Shown here: positions 17,389-27,045 of the stretch, in pieces
Layout: every line of letters begins with the position of its first letter
How positions within the stretch are numbered: position 1 is the stretch's first letter
Assembly (NCBI GenBank): GCA_905235375.1
Contig: CAJOLH010000010.1
Location: 62,001 to 126,000 of the forward strand
DNA: 64,000 nucleotides
DNA from: an uncultured Bacteroidales bacterium
GTDB taxonomy: Bacteria > Bacteroidota > Bacteroidia > Bacteroidales > UBA3663
Reading direction: 5' to 3'
The notes under the pieces: generated by a model
Told to the model about the DNA's origin: nothing
Database searches by the model: none
The model's input: the letters and a program-made list of their open reading frames with translations, nothing else
Position numbers and translations under genes: made by a program

Positions 17389-18960
17389 CTAAATGGTGCG
17401 GTTCACGGCATTCATCGCAATCAATTCCTCCAAATAGCTGCGCGAATTGCTGAGACGCGGTATCTTGATCTGACCGCCCAGCTTGCCTTTCTTTTGTGTG
17501 AGCCAATCGGTGAAAAGTCCCTGCCGTGCCACGATGAGTTCCAATCGGTCGAGGAAGATGCCTTTGTAACGTTTGGCTTCATAGTCAGAGTTGACTTCCT
17601 GCAGGTGCTTGTCCAGACGTTCGACGAAATCCTCGATGTCGTCGGGCGCCTGCGAAAACTCGATGATCCACGTGTGCCGGGCTTTGGATCCATGGGTAAC
17701 ATCGCCTTTGTCAAGTACGGCAAAAGTGGGTGCAGCCGTATAGTCCAGAATGCGGGCTCCTGTTTCGGTACAGGTTTTTGCCAAGGCTTCGTCAGCGTTG
17801 CTCACCATCAGTTCCTCGCCAAAGGCGTTGATGAAGGCCTTTGTTCGACCTGTGATGATGAACTTGTAGGGATCGCGCTGCGTGAAGCGTACGGTGTCGC
17901 CGATGATGTAACGCCAAAGTCCTGGTGTCGAGATGACCATGGCGTAGTTCTTGCCCAATTCGATTTCGGTTAGAGGAACCGCATGCATCGTGGCGCTACC
18001 TTCCTCATACTCATCCATCGGTATGAATTCGTAGAAGACCTTGTTGTCGATGACAAGTTGCATATCGTGGCTGTCCCACGATGATTGAACACCAAAGAAA
18101 CCTTCCGAGGCATTGTAGGTCTCCAGATAGTGCATCTTGTCCGAAGGTATCAGCTGCTTGTATTGTTCGCGATAGGGAGTGAAGGCGATGCCTCCGTGGA
18201 AGAAACATTCAAGGTTGGGCCACACTTCGGTGATGTCCTTCTTCCCCGTTTCGGCAAGGATGTTTTTCAGCACACCCATCATCCACGATGGCACACCCGA
18301 CAAATTGGTCACGTTGACATCCTTGGTTGTTTGGCAGAGGGCTTTCAGTTTGGCTTCCCATTCGCTCATCAGTGCCACCTCCTTGCTTGGCGTGCGGATG
18401 AAGTTGACGGCAGACGTGACGTTCTGTATCAATGTGGCCGACAGGTCACCTGCATGGATGCCTTTGGGCAATGGCTCGTTAGAGAACGAACCGCCAAGAA
18501 TAAGTCCCTTGCCACTGAAAATCCTCGACTCGGGGTTGAGTGCCAGATAGATGACCATCGAGTCGGTTGCTCCACGGTAATGACAAAGCTTGAGCCCGTC
18601 ATCGGTCACGGGGATATATTTCGACTTGTCGGATGTCGTGCCCGAAGACTTGGCAAACCATCGGCAAAGCCCTGGCCAAAGCACATTCTTTTCGCCTTTG
18701 ACCATTCGCTCGATCCACACCTTTTGCTGGTCGTAGTTCGAGATGGGCACACGTTCAGCAAATAATCGGTAGTCGGCCTTCTCTCCGTTAAGCATCGCCG
18801 TGAAGTCATATTGCTGTCCGAAGTCAGTGCACTTCGCATGGCTGATAAGCCACACCAGTTGTTCCTGTTGCAGTTCGTGGGCATGAGTAGAATAGCGTTT
18901 GAGCTGCTTGTAACGCCGTTCAAAAGCCAGTTTGTATATGAGTCTTGTAAGATTTGCCAT
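17389..18960 (-). CDS. GH3 auxin-responsive promoter family protein (acyl-amido synthetase-like)
   Basis: The 523-residue product belongs to the GH3 family of the adenylate-forming superfamily. In plants GH3 enzymes conjugate amino acids to hormone carboxylates; bacterial members are common in Bacteroidota but their substrates are unknown. The ATP/AMP phosphate loop is clear in AKSSGTTSDKSKYIPVT, and later motifs include LETYNASEGFFG, GDTVRFT and a C-terminal GRTKAFINAFGEELM. It lies 56 bp downstream of topA on the same strand and is probably co-transcribed. Its 3' end faces array A. The protein is cytosolic, with no membrane segment. Confidence 0.9.
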   Translation of the reverse strand: MANLTRLIYKLAFERRYKQLKRYSTHAHELQQEQLVWLISHAKCTDFGQQYDFTAMLNGEKADYRLFAERVPISNYDQQKVWIERMVKGEKNVLWPGLCRWFAKSSGTTSDKSKYIPVTDDGLKLCHYRGATDSMVIYLALNPESRIFSGKGLILGGSFSNEPLPKGIHAGDLSATLIQNVTSAVNFIRTPSKEVALMSEWEAKLKALCQTTKDVNVTNLSGVPSWMMGVLKNILAETGKKDITEVWPNLECFFHGGIAFTPYREQYKQLIPSDKMHYLETYNASEGFFGVQSSWDSHDMQLVIDNKVFYEFIPMDEYEEGSATMHAVPLTEIELGKNYAMVISTPGLWRYIIGDTVRFTQRDPYKFIITGRTKAFINAFGEELMVSNADEALAKTCTETGARILDYTAAPTFAVLDKGDVTHGSKARHTWIIEFSQAPDDIEDFVERLDKHLQEVNSDYEAKRYKGIFLDRLELIVARQGLFTDWLTQKKGKLGGQIKIPRLSNSRSYLEELIAMNAVNRTI

Positions 18961-19016
18961 TCTAATCTTTCTTAGCCCTTCCTAACCCCTCGTAACCCTT
19001 CTGCATAACCCTTCGT

Positions 19017-21377
19017 TTAGCCTTTCTTGGCTCTTCGTCCCTTTCTCTCGTTACCTTCGGCTCCTGCAGCTGCATCAGCCTCGCTAATGATTGCCATACA
19101 ATCCTCGTAGGTGAGTTGCTCGGTGTTCTTGCTGCGTGGCAGCTTGTAGTTCTTGCCGGCCTTCGAGAGATAAGGGCCATAGCGTCCATTGAGAAGCTGG
19201 AGTTCGGGGTCTTCATCGAAGGTGCGCAGTACGCGACGACGGTCCTCATCGCGTTTTTCTTCGATGAGTTTGATGGCATCGTCGAGCGTAATGGAAAGTG
19301 GGTCGGTGCCCTTGGGGATGGAGATGTACTTGTTGTCGTGACGCACGTATGGACCGAACTTGCCAACACCTACGCTGACGGTCTTCTCCTCGAATTCGCC
19401 CAAATCCTTGGGAAGGTCGAAGAGCTTAAGTGCTTCGTCAAGGGTAATGGTGGCGATGCTCATTCCTTTCTGCAGGGCAGCGAACTGTGGTTTGTCCACT
19501 TCGTCGGCAGCACCAATCTGTACCACCGGACCAAAACGGCTTATCTTGACCGAAACCGAATGTCCGCTCTTTGGGTCTTTGCCAAGCATACGTTCGCCTG
19601 CCTTGTGGTCGGAACGTTCCTCAAGGGTTGTGGTGATAAGGGGATGGAAAAGTTGGTAGAACGAGTCGATGCAGTCGGACCACTTTTCCTTGCCAGCGGC
19701 GATTTCGTCAAACTCACCTTCCACCGTGGCAGTGAAGTTGTAGCTCATGATCTCGGGGAAGTGCTGCGTGAGGAAATCATTCACAACGATGCCGATGTCG
19801 GTGGGGATCAGCTTGCCTTTGTCATTGCAGTAGGTTTCCTCATTGGCATTGCTGCTGACCTTTCCCGACTGGGCGTCGAGGTGCAGGCGCGTGATGTTGC
19901 GCTTCTCGGCAGGGCGGTCGCTCTTGGTCACATATTCGCGTGCCTGGATGGTCGAAATAGTGGGAGCGTAGGTTGACGGACGTCCGATACCGAGTTCCTC
20001 CATCTTCTTGACGAGCGAAGCTTCGGTGTAACGCTGTGGATGCAAGGTGTAACGCTCTACGGCATCGGCAGAGTCAAGGTCGAGCGTTTGACCGATGGCA
20101 AGGATTGGCAAGCGGTTCTCGCTATCGTTTTCGCTGTCGGTTTCTTCATCATAACTTTCAATATAAACCTTCAGGAAACCGTCGAACTTGATGACTTCTC
20201 CGGTAGCGACGAACTTCATCTCATCTTCTCCAGCGATGCTGATTTCGACTTGCGTCTTCTCGATGAGGGCATCGGCCATCTGGCTTGCGATGGTGCGCTT
20301 CCAGATGAGTTCGTAGAGGCGCTGCTCGGCAATTGAGCCTTCGATGGTCTGATGATCCATATAGGTGGGACGGATAGCCTCATGAGCCTCCTGTGCGCCT
20401 TTGGTGTGGGTCACATAGTTGCGTGTCTCCAGGTATTCTTTGCCCATAGTCTTGAGAATCTGCTCCTTCGAAGCACCCAAACAGAGGGTCGAGAGATTTA
20501 CCGAGTCGGTACGCATATAGGTGATTTGTCCTGCCTCGTAGAGACGCTGGGCAATGCTCATGGTCTGACTGACAGTGAAATGCAGCTTGCGTGCCGCTTC
20601 CTGTTGCAGCGTAGAGGTAGTGAACGGAGGAGCTGGCTGGCGCTTGATGGGCTTCTGCTGAATGTCGCCAACGGTGAAGCTGGCAGTAGCTGCCTTTTCG
20701 AGGAATGCTTGTGCTTCTTCCTTGGTCTTGAACCGCTGCGAAAGTTCTGCATTGAATAATACAGCCTGCTTGGTTTGCGGATCGAGGGTGGCAAACGTAC
20801 CGGTAACTCGATAAGATGCCTCCGCCTTGAAGTTCTCAATCTCGCGCTCACGCTCCACGATGAGACGTACAGCAACCGACTGAACGCGTCCGGCTGACAG
20901 AGCTGGCTTCACCTTGCGCCAAAGGATAGGAGAGAGTTCGAAGCCTACTATGCGGTCCAGCACACGACGTGCTTGCTGTGCATACACCAGATCCATATCA
21001 ATCTTGCGGGGCGACTCGATGGCGGCAAGGATGGCAGGCTTGGTAATCTCGTGAAAGACGATACGACGGGTCTGCTCGGGTTCAAGCCCCAACACCTCGT
21101 AAAGGTGCCATGAGATGGCTTCTCCCTCGCGGTCTTCATCGGAAGCCAGCCATACCATGTCGGCCTTCTTCGCTTCCTTTTGTAGGTTTGCGACAAGCTC
21201 CTTCTTGTCATCGGGAATTTCATAAATAGGCTTGTACTGATGTTTGACATCTATACTGAAGTCCCGTTTCTTGAGATCTCTTATATGTCCGTAGCTTGAG
21301 GTAACCTTATAGTCGTTTCCAAGGAATTTCTGGATGGTCTTAGCCTTGGCTGGCGACTCGACAATAACTAAATTCAT
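19017..21377 (-). CDS. topA: DNA topoisomerase I
   Basis: TopA relaxes negatively supercoiled DNA through a 5'-phosphotyrosine intermediate. The Toprim domain starts with VIVESPAKAKTIQKFLG and has the acidic triad in SDEDREGEA. The active-site tyrosine is Y287 in TYMRTDSVNLS. The C-terminal part has glycine-rich topoisomerase C-terminal repeats (FGPYVRHD, YGPYLSKAG) but no CxxC zinc-ribbon pairs, unlike the E. coli enzyme. Length is 786 residues, normal for Bacteroidota. It lies between the TPR gene upstream (115 bp) and the GH3 gene downstream, all on the minus strand, with no clear promoter of its own. Confidence 0.97.
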   Translation of the reverse strand: MNLVIVESPAKAKTIQKFLGNDYKVTSSYGHIRDLKKRDFSIDVKHQYKPIYEIPDDKKELVANLQKEAKKADMVWLASDEDREGEAISWHLYEVLGLEPEQTRRIVFHEITKPAILAAIESPRKIDMDLVYAQQARRVLDRIVGFELSPILWRKVKPALSAGRVQSVAVRLIVEREREIENFKAEASYRVTGTFATLDPQTKQAVLFNAELSQRFKTKEEAQAFLEKAATASFTVGDIQQKPIKRQPAPPFTTSTLQQEAARKLHFTVSQTMSIAQRLYEAGQITYMRTDSVNLSTLCLGASKEQILKTMGKEYLETRNYVTHTKGAQEAHEAIRPTYMDHQTIEGSIAEQRLYELIWKRTIASQMADALIEKTQVEISIAGEDEMKFVATGEVIKFDGFLKVYIESYDEETDSENDSENRLPILAIGQTLDLDSADAVERYTLHPQRYTEASLVKKMEELGIGRPSTYAPTISTIQAREYVTKSDRPAEKRNITRLHLDAQSGKVSSNANEETYCNDKGKLIPTDIGIVVNDFLTQHFPEIMSYNFTATVEGEFDEIAAGKEKWSDCIDSFYQLFHPLITTTLEERSDHKAGERMLGKDPKSGHSVSVKISRFGPVVQIGAADEVDKPQFAALQKGMSIATITLDEALKLFDLPKDLGEFEEKTVSVGVGKFGPYVRHDNKYISIPKGTDPLSITLDDAIKLIEEKRDEDRRRVLRTFDEDPELQLLNGRYGPYLSKAGKNYKLPRSKNTEQLTYEDCMAIISEADAAAGAEGNERKGRRAKKG

Positions 21378-21492
21378 TCTTTAATATGTTAAGATAAGGT
21401 CAGAAAGGAAAAGTGAAGTTCGGGGGATAAAGGAGTAACAACCATCTAACCTGAATAGAACCATTTCTTGCCTTTCAAAACCATAAGTTTGT

Positions 21493-22383
21493 TTACTGTA
21501 TGTAGGGAGGAACCCAGTCGCGCCACTTTTCGATGGCCTTGTCACGTTCCTGTTGTTCCTTCGATTTCTGCTGATCAACTTTCCTGAGCGATTCGGTGAT
21601 GGCGATTATCTCGCCGATGTTAGCATCAATGGTCGTCATGACAAGAGGTTGCTTGTAGCTCGTAGTGGAACGTGCCTCCAAGGCCTTGCATTCCTTCAGG
21701 CGTTTCTCAGCATCGCGGTAGGTGGCAAGATGTTTGTTGGGTTGGTTTTCGAGATAGCGCTCGAAGTTGATGCGCGAGTGACGCCATTTCTTTTCGTGCA
21801 TACGCGCATATCCCATCGTGTAGTACGCAAGGGCAAAATACTGTATTTCGGTGTTGCTGTTCTTGATGTCGTTGAACGAAATCAGGTCCTTGCAACATGC
21901 CTCGTAATTTCCCAATTGGTACTCGCATTGTCCGCGCCAGAAGAATGCTTCGATGAGAACTTGTTCACGGGGACCGTCTTCGAGGTCGATAGCCTCGGTG
22001 AAAAGTTTTTTGGCGGTTGCGTACTCTCCTTTCTTGTAGGCTTGGATGCCATGGATGAACGCAGCACTCTGGTCATCGATGTCGATGAGTTCCGACTCAG
22101 CCAGCGGAATCTCGTACGAAGGCATAGGATGACCTGCCATCAACTCGCACTTGGTGCGCAAACTGTCCACCCATCCCAGCTGTTGTTCGTTCAAACGACC
22201 GGCAGGGATGTGGGTGAGTCCTTCGAGCGCTTCGTCGTATCTGCCGCGTTCGGCACAACCAACAGCATAGTTATAGGCAGTCACAGCCAGTTCGTGCTCT
22301 ATCTGAGCGCGATCCTGGGAATGGACTGAAAAAAGGGCGCCCGACGAGAGGGCAATCAATATGAAAAGTCGGGTTGTTTTCAT
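21493..22383 (-). CDS. Secreted tetratricopeptide-repeat protein
   Basis: The 296-residue protein starts with a signal peptide (MKTTRLFILIALSSGALFSV, cleaved after HSQ). The rest is helical, with TPR-like pairs recognisable at YNYAVGCAERGRYDEALEGL, IQAYKKGEYATAKKLFTEAI and FALAYYTMGYARMHEKKW. TPR proteins scaffold other proteins; this one would do so in the periplasm. It has a strong promoter and lies upstream of topA on the same strand, possibly in one transcript, though the two functions are not obviously related. Confidence 0.8.
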   Translation of the reverse strand: MKTTRLFILIALSSGALFSVHSQDRAQIEHELAVTAYNYAVGCAERGRYDEALEGLTHIPAGRLNEQQLGWVDSLRTKCELMAGHPMPSYEIPLAESELIDIDDQSAAFIHGIQAYKKGEYATAKKLFTEAIDLEDGPREQVLIEAFFWRGQCEYQLGNYEACCKDLISFNDIKNSNTEIQYFALAYYTMGYARMHEKKWRHSRINFERYLENQPNKHLATYRDAEKRLKECKALEARSTTSYKQPLVMTTIDANIGEIIAITESLRKVDQQKSKEQQERDKAIEKWRDWVPPYIQ

Positions 22384-22405
22384 TTTTCATTCATTATTTT
22401 GGGAT

Positions 22406-22438
22406 GCAAATATACATTATTAAATATAAATGACAAAA
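22406..22438 (-). promoter_or_regulatory. Promoter of the TPR gene
   Basis: On the minus strand TATATTTGC (22414-22406) is a perfect -7 element with TTTTG about 19 bp upstream. It is divergent from the nucleoside kinase promoter. Confidence 0.8.
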
Positions 22439-22463
22439 TTTTAGCAAAGATTTGGAGAATTTT

Positions 22464-22496
22464 TTTGTTTTTTTTGAAGAAAAACATTACCTTTGC
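22464..22496 (+). promoter_or_regulatory. Promoter of the nucleoside kinase gene
   Basis: TTTG at 22464-22467 and TACCTTTGC at 22488-22496 are 20 bp apart. The position supports the ATG at 22528 as the true start, since upstream in-frame ATGs lie before the promoter. Confidence 0.8.
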
Positions 22497-22527
22497 ACCA
22501 CATTTAATACCTCACTTTGCAAATATT

Positions 22528-24207
22528 ATGATTCAAATACGTTGCAAAAACAACAATAAGACCTATTCCTTTCAAGAGGGTTGCACGCTGCTTGAGATCT
22601 ACCAGAAGCTTCAGCCCGAGCTTCAGATTCCTTATCAGGTCGTATCGGCCAAGGTCAACAATGCCTCGCAAGGTCTGCGTTTTCGTGTCTATCAGAGCCG
22701 AGATGTCGAGTTTGTTGGCTTGAACAATTCCTCGGGTATGCGCATATATGTGCGTTCCTTGTGTTTTATCCTATACAAGGCATGTTCCGAGATCTTCCCC
22801 GAAAGCCGTCTGTATATCGAGCACAGCATCTCCAATGGCTTCTATTGCAATTTCTACACGCGTGCTGCCGACCATGCTACAGACGCCGATGTCGCGCGTA
22901 TTCGCGAGCGTATGCAGCAGATCATCGACAGCGATATGGTTTTCCATCATCGGGAGGCACCCACGGAGGATGCGGTGCGCATCTTCCGTGAACATGGCAA
23001 TATCGACAAGGTGAAATTGCTCGAAACCAGCGATCGCGTCTATAGTGACTACTATTTGCTCGATGAAACCGTCGATTATTATTACGGCGCTCTTCTGCCC
23101 AGCACCGGATACATCAAGGTCTGGGAACTCGAGAAGTACCAGGATGGTCTTTTGCTGCGCGTGCCTGATATGCGGAATCCCCTGATGCTCGCTCCCAAGG
23201 TTGATCAGCCGCGCACTTTCGAGACATTTGCCGAATATGTGCGTTGGAGTGTCATCATGGGTCTTTCGAATGTGGGTGATGTCAATCATGCCATCAAGGC
23301 GGGTGCTGCAAGCGAACTTATTCAGGTAAGCGAAGCATTGCAGGAGAAGAAGATTGTGCAGATAGCTGAAGAGATCAACAGACGTTACCTCAATCCGGAT
23401 CATCCGTGCCGCGTTGTGCTGATCACCGGACCTTCTTCGAGCGGCAAGACAACGTTCTGCAAGCGTTTGTCCATCCAGCTGAAAGCTTGTGGACTGAAAC
23501 CAATGAGTATCTCGACTGATGATTATTTCGTCAACCGTGTCGATACGCCCAAGTTCCCGGATGGCCGATACGACTTCGACAATATCTCGGCAGTCGATAG
23601 CGAGACGATGGTTCGCGACCTCAATGCATTGCTGCGTGGTGAGCGTGTCGAGGTTCCTGAATATAATTTCAAGACCGGTCAGCGCGAGTATAACGGCAAG
23701 AAACTCAAGATGGGGCGCAATTCCCTGCTCCTCATCGAAGGCATTCATGCGCTTAATCCCGCACTGACTTCGCAGATTGATGACTCGCTGAAGTTTAGAA
23801 TATACATCTCGTGTCTTACCAGCATCTCGCTCGATGACCATAACTGGATACCGACTTCCGATTGTCGTCTGCTGCGTCGCATCATTCGCGACTACAATGT
23901 CGGAGCATTTACAGCGCAGCAGACCATAGCCCAATGGCCTTCGGTCTGTGAAGGCGAGATGAAGTGGATCTTCCCCTATCAGGAGACTGCTGACGTGATG
24001 TTCAACTCCGCCCTGCATATCGAGTTCGCTGTGCTTCGCAACCATGCCGAGCCTATTCTCGCTTCGGTACCCAAAAACAGTCCCGAATACTGCGAAGCTC
24101 ATCGTCTCTTGAAGTTCATACACTATTTTGTCGCTGTCAGCGACAAGGAGATTCCACCAACCTCTATTATGCGAGAATTTGTCGGCGGATCCTCCTTCAA
24201 ATACTGA
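22528..24207 (+). CDS. TGS/SAD-domain nucleoside (uridine) kinase
   Basis: The 559-residue protein fuses a threonyl-tRNA-synthetase-like N-terminus (a TGS domain beginning MIQIRCKNNNKTYSFQEG, then the second additional domain) to a uridine kinase domain. The kinase P-loop ITGPSSSGKTTFCKRL lies near residue 305, followed by STDDYF and a LIEGIHALNP segment. The catalytic part resembles Udk, which phosphorylates uridine and cytidine. The tRNA-synthetase-like part presumably binds RNA or regulates the enzyme; its role is not established. The start at 22528 is set by the promoter position. It is a single-gene unit closed by a strong terminator. Confidence 0.88.
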   Translation: MIQIRCKNNNKTYSFQEGCTLLEIYQKLQPELQIPYQVVSAKVNNASQGLRFRVYQSRDVEFVGLNNSSGMRIYVRSLCFILYKACSEIFPESRLYIEHSISNGFYCNFYTRAADHATDADVARIRERMQQIIDSDMVFHHREAPTEDAVRIFREHGNIDKVKLLETSDRVYSDYYLLDETVDYYYGALLPSTGYIKVWELEKYQDGLLLRVPDMRNPLMLAPKVDQPRTFETFAEYVRWSVIMGLSNVGDVNHAIKAGAASELIQVSEALQEKKIVQIAEEINRRYLNPDHPCRVVLITGPSSSGKTTFCKRLSIQLKACGLKPMSISTDDYFVNRVDTPKFPDGRYDFDNISAVDSETMVRDLNALLRGERVEVPEYNFKTGQREYNGKKLKMGRNSLLLIEGIHALNPALTSQIDDSLKFRIYISCLTSISLDDHNWIPTSDCRLLRRIIRDYNVGAFTAQQTIAQWPSVCEGEMKWIFPYQETADVMFNSALHIEFAVLRNHAEPILASVPKNSPEYCEAHRLLKFIHYFVAVSDKEIPPTSIMREFVGGSSFKY

Positions 24208-24228
24208 TACTCCCTCACATGAAAGGAA

Positions 24229-24266
24229 CGGGCAGCTGAAGTTATCCCTCAGCTGCCCGCCTTTTT
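24229..24266. terminator. Bidirectional rho-independent terminator
   Basis: An 11-bp perfect stem, CGGGCAGCTGA with TCAGCTGCCCG and a 9-base loop, is followed by CCTTTTT on the plus strand. It separates the convergent nucleoside kinase and nitroreductase genes. Confidence 0.93.
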
Positions 24267-24282
24267 ATCCTCGTGATGCTAT

Positions 24283-24810
24283 TCACCACTTCTCCACATG
24301 CACTTTCTCCCACTGCAGCTTGGCAGTGTCGTAAGGTTTGCGCTCTTCGCCGATGTGTCCGATGGCTATGATGTTGAGCACCTCGTATTCGTCAGGAATA
24401 CCAAGCAGTTGTCTGACGATATAGGGCGCAGGCACACCATCGGAATTTTCGCGCCCACGCATCTGGCACCATACACTGCCTAACCCGAGGTCGGTGCATT
24501 GCAGTTGCATCTGGATGCTGGCAATCGAAAGGTCTTCTATCCAAGTGTCCGACTCGGCAGGGTTGGCACATAGAATAATGGCCATGGCGCATCTTGCTAT
24601 TTGTGCAGTGCCCATCGAACGTGCCTCACTCAACTTCTGTAAAGTCTCTGGATCATCAACCACAACGAAGTGCCAGGGGTTGCGTCGTTTGCCCGCCGGT
24701 GCCATCAGTCCTGCTTCCAGGATCATCCGCACTTGGTCAGGATCCAGTAGTTCGCCGGTGTATTGCCTTATGCTCCGCCTATGTATCACTAAATCATGAA
24801 AACTTTCCAT
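24283..24810 (-). CDS. Nitroreductase-family FMN oxidoreductase
   Basis: The 175-residue protein is a small nitroreductase-fold flavoenzyme. The FMN phosphate-binding RRSIRQY motif is at residues 12-18, followed by the conserved GLMAPAGKRRNPWHFVVV and a C-terminal GHIGEERKP. Family members reduce nitro compounds or quinones with NAD(P)H; the natural substrate cannot be told. It contains several cysteines in the central part. It follows the frameshifted helical gene by 92 bp on the same strand and ends at the shared terminator. Confidence 0.9.
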   Translation of the reverse strand: MESFHDLVIHRRSIRQYTGELLDPDQVRMILEAGLMAPAGKRRNPWHFVVVDDPETLQKLSEARSMGTAQIARCAMAIILCANPAESDTWIEDLSIASIQMQLQCTDLGLGSVWCQMRGRENSDGVPAPYIVRQLLGIPDEYEVLNIIAIGHIGEERKPYDTAKLQWEKVHVEKW

Positions 24811-24902
24811 ACCTTCCTATTTGTTTATGATTGTTACTCATGTTTCGCCTTTGCTCAACTTGTTGGATGTGAAGGGTCAGAGTCCTTATGGGTTTCGTCT
24901 CC

Positions 24903-26893
24903 TCACTTCCCGATCTGCTTCATCATTTTGGCCACAGTCTCGGCATTCTTCTGGAACTCCGGGTTCTTGGTATTTTGAGCCAAAGATGACCATAGCTTCT
25001 GTGCAATATCGAGGTTGCGTAGGGCATCACGAAATTGACGGATGTTGTTGTCGGCTTGGCATTGTCCGCACTTGGTGTGGATCATCGCCATATCTACGCA
25101 AAGCTGCTGGTCGAGGCGCATGTTGTTGAGCAAGCCAAACTGACTTATAACGCGGGTATAGGTGTCACATTCTGCCTTCAGGCCTTTGCTCTTATGCTGC
25201 AGGTCGCCCAGTTCGAGGGCTGCATTGATCACAAAGTGAATCACGCGTCCATCGCGAGGATAAGCCTTGAAACAGTCCAATGCAAGATCCATATTCGAAC
25301 GGAGCAGCACCGAGAGGTCACGTTGCGATTTGCCCTCCTTGCGATAATACAGACCCAGGTTGTGGTTGGTGACACTGAGCGTCAGACGTGCGATGAGCGA
25401 TTGCTGAGACATTTGAATACCTGCCTCCTCGTCCTTCTTCTTGAGGGCAGCCAGATAACGCATCTGTCGGATTTGGGCTTCGGTGTAGGCATCGTAACTT
25501 TCGTCTGACTTGCCAAGATGGTCATAGAGCTCACCCATGGACTGATAGAAATTGCAGAGACGCAGTTCCTCGTCATGCCCATTGCCCTTGTCTCGCCATC
25601 CTTGTTCAAACCTTCGAGGTAGGCTTGGATCAGCGCAATGCAGCCCTCCGAATAGTTGGTGAACTGCTCACGCAGAGGCTGTGGCATCTGATAGTAGAGC
25701 TTCGACATGTCGATATGTTGGTCGATGATGCTGGTCGAGAGTCGATGGGCGCGTTTTTCGTCTGCCTCTGCCTCCTCGCTGGCCTCGCTTGTGTCGGCAT
25801 GCTTGTTGGCAAGGTAGGCAATCTGAGCCTGTTCCACCTTGACGATTGCTTCAAAAAGGAGACTGATGGCCTTGGGTTGTGCCATCTCCTGACAGATTTT
25901 CAGGCAGAGCCAGTACTGATGCACCTGTTCATCGCTGATAGTTGTGGGGTCAGCCTGCTGAAGCGGAGCCATAAGGTAATTCAGCGCACCGATGAACGTC
26001 TGTTGTGCCTCTTGTTCAAACTGTTTGGCCTCATCCTCTTTTTGTTGCTGTCGGGCTATCTGAGCACGGGTACGTGCACTTTGGGCAATACGGAGCTTGG
26101 CAATTCCCAATAGTACAGTGATGTCGTTTTTCCCCTGCTGGATCATTGTGCCTATGATGTTGTGGAGCCTTTCTGCCACAATCTTCTGACGGTCGGGATT
26201 GCCGACGATGGCTATGCAGTCGTTGAGCTGCAGCATGAGAATCTTCTTCTGATCGACTCTCTCGCTCTGTACCAAGGGCAGATCGAAGACGCACTGCTGC
26301 ACATATTCCGGGCCATCCTTGAGCGCATTGCCCATCGTCATCACTGCCAAGCGCAACGACTCACCTTCGGCCTGGCTGATGTATTCGGCGGCGGCAGCGG
26401 CCTCGTCGCCATCGAGCAGAAGGTGCATTGTCTGAATGTCACGCACAGGATCTCCAGCCTTGTGATGTTCGAGCAGATGGTAACCCAAGTCGCTGGCACA
26501 TGAGCGATAGGCACCTTCACCTAACAGCTTCTGCAGACTCACTCGAATAGGAGGGAAGCGGAAGTCGGTCACCTCGCAGTCGGGTGTCAGTTTGCGCTTC
26601 ACGAAAAGGTCGAACCCCAATCCCGTACAGAACTCGGTCCAAAGTTCGGCATCAAATTCTTCTCCAATCACGGATTTCAGATCGTCGGTGCGCACACCGT
26701 TGGTCGAGCTGCTGAGATAACGGAAAGGCTCACCCACATTGTCTTCGCCCAGGGCAGGTGAGGCAACGTCGATGATGAAGTCATAGAGCACCTTGGCATC
26801 GGCCTCTGTCACGTCCTTATCTTTTGCACAAATATCCTTCACTTTTTCCAACATGTTGGCATCCAGTGAGGACTTGAATTCTTCAAAAGTCAT
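24903..26893 (-). pseudogene. Hypothetical helical (TPR-like) protein, frameshifted
   Basis: Two overlapping frames encode one long helical protein of about 660 residues. The first part (from ATG 26893) reads normally to about GLNKDGETR, after which the frame becomes Arg/Ser-rich and unlike the rest. The second part continues as GWRDKGNGHDEELRLCNFYQ to the stop at 24903. The frames differ as if one base were missing between about 25575 and 25605, for example a G in the AAGGA run. The protein is acidic with Gln/Ala-rich helices and repeat-like pairs such as LYDHLGKSDESYDAYTEAQI. No signal peptide or known domain is seen. The downstream frame is well preserved, so this is a recent mutation or a sequencing error. 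Confidence 0.75.
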
Positions 26894-26943
26894 ATTCTCT
26901 TATCTGTAGTTTCGTTTTATTATTAATTATCGGTAAATCTTCG

Positions 26944-26975
26944 TTTCGGAATTCCGTTATACTATTATTCCGAAA
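26944..26975. repeat. Perfect 9-bp inverted repeat upstream of the helical gene
   Basis: TTTCGGAAT (26944-26952) and ATTCCGAAA (26967-26975) are separated by 14 bp, about 50 bp before the start codon at 26893. It may be an operator or a leader hairpin. No consensus -7 element is visible nearby; the closest is TAGTATTTGC on the minus strand, with one base too many. Confidence 0.55.
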
Positions 26976-27005
26976 TCCCACTTGAAATAATTTAATTGCA
27001 AATAC

Positions 27006-27031
27006 TATGCCACGGGCAACTTCGTGGCATA
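27006..27031 (-). terminator. Hairpin after nadE, probable terminator
   Basis: TATGCCACG (27006-27014) and CGTGGCATA (27023-27031) form a perfect 9-bp stem with an 8-base loop, 15 bp after the nadE stop. The U-tract is weak. Confidence 0.6.
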
Positions 27032-27045
27032 ATCAAATGAGAATC

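Noticed and set aside
22771-24123. 450-codon minus-strand frame opposite the nucleoside kinase
   Set aside because: It lies entirely inside a well-supported gene and has no domain or promoter of its own.
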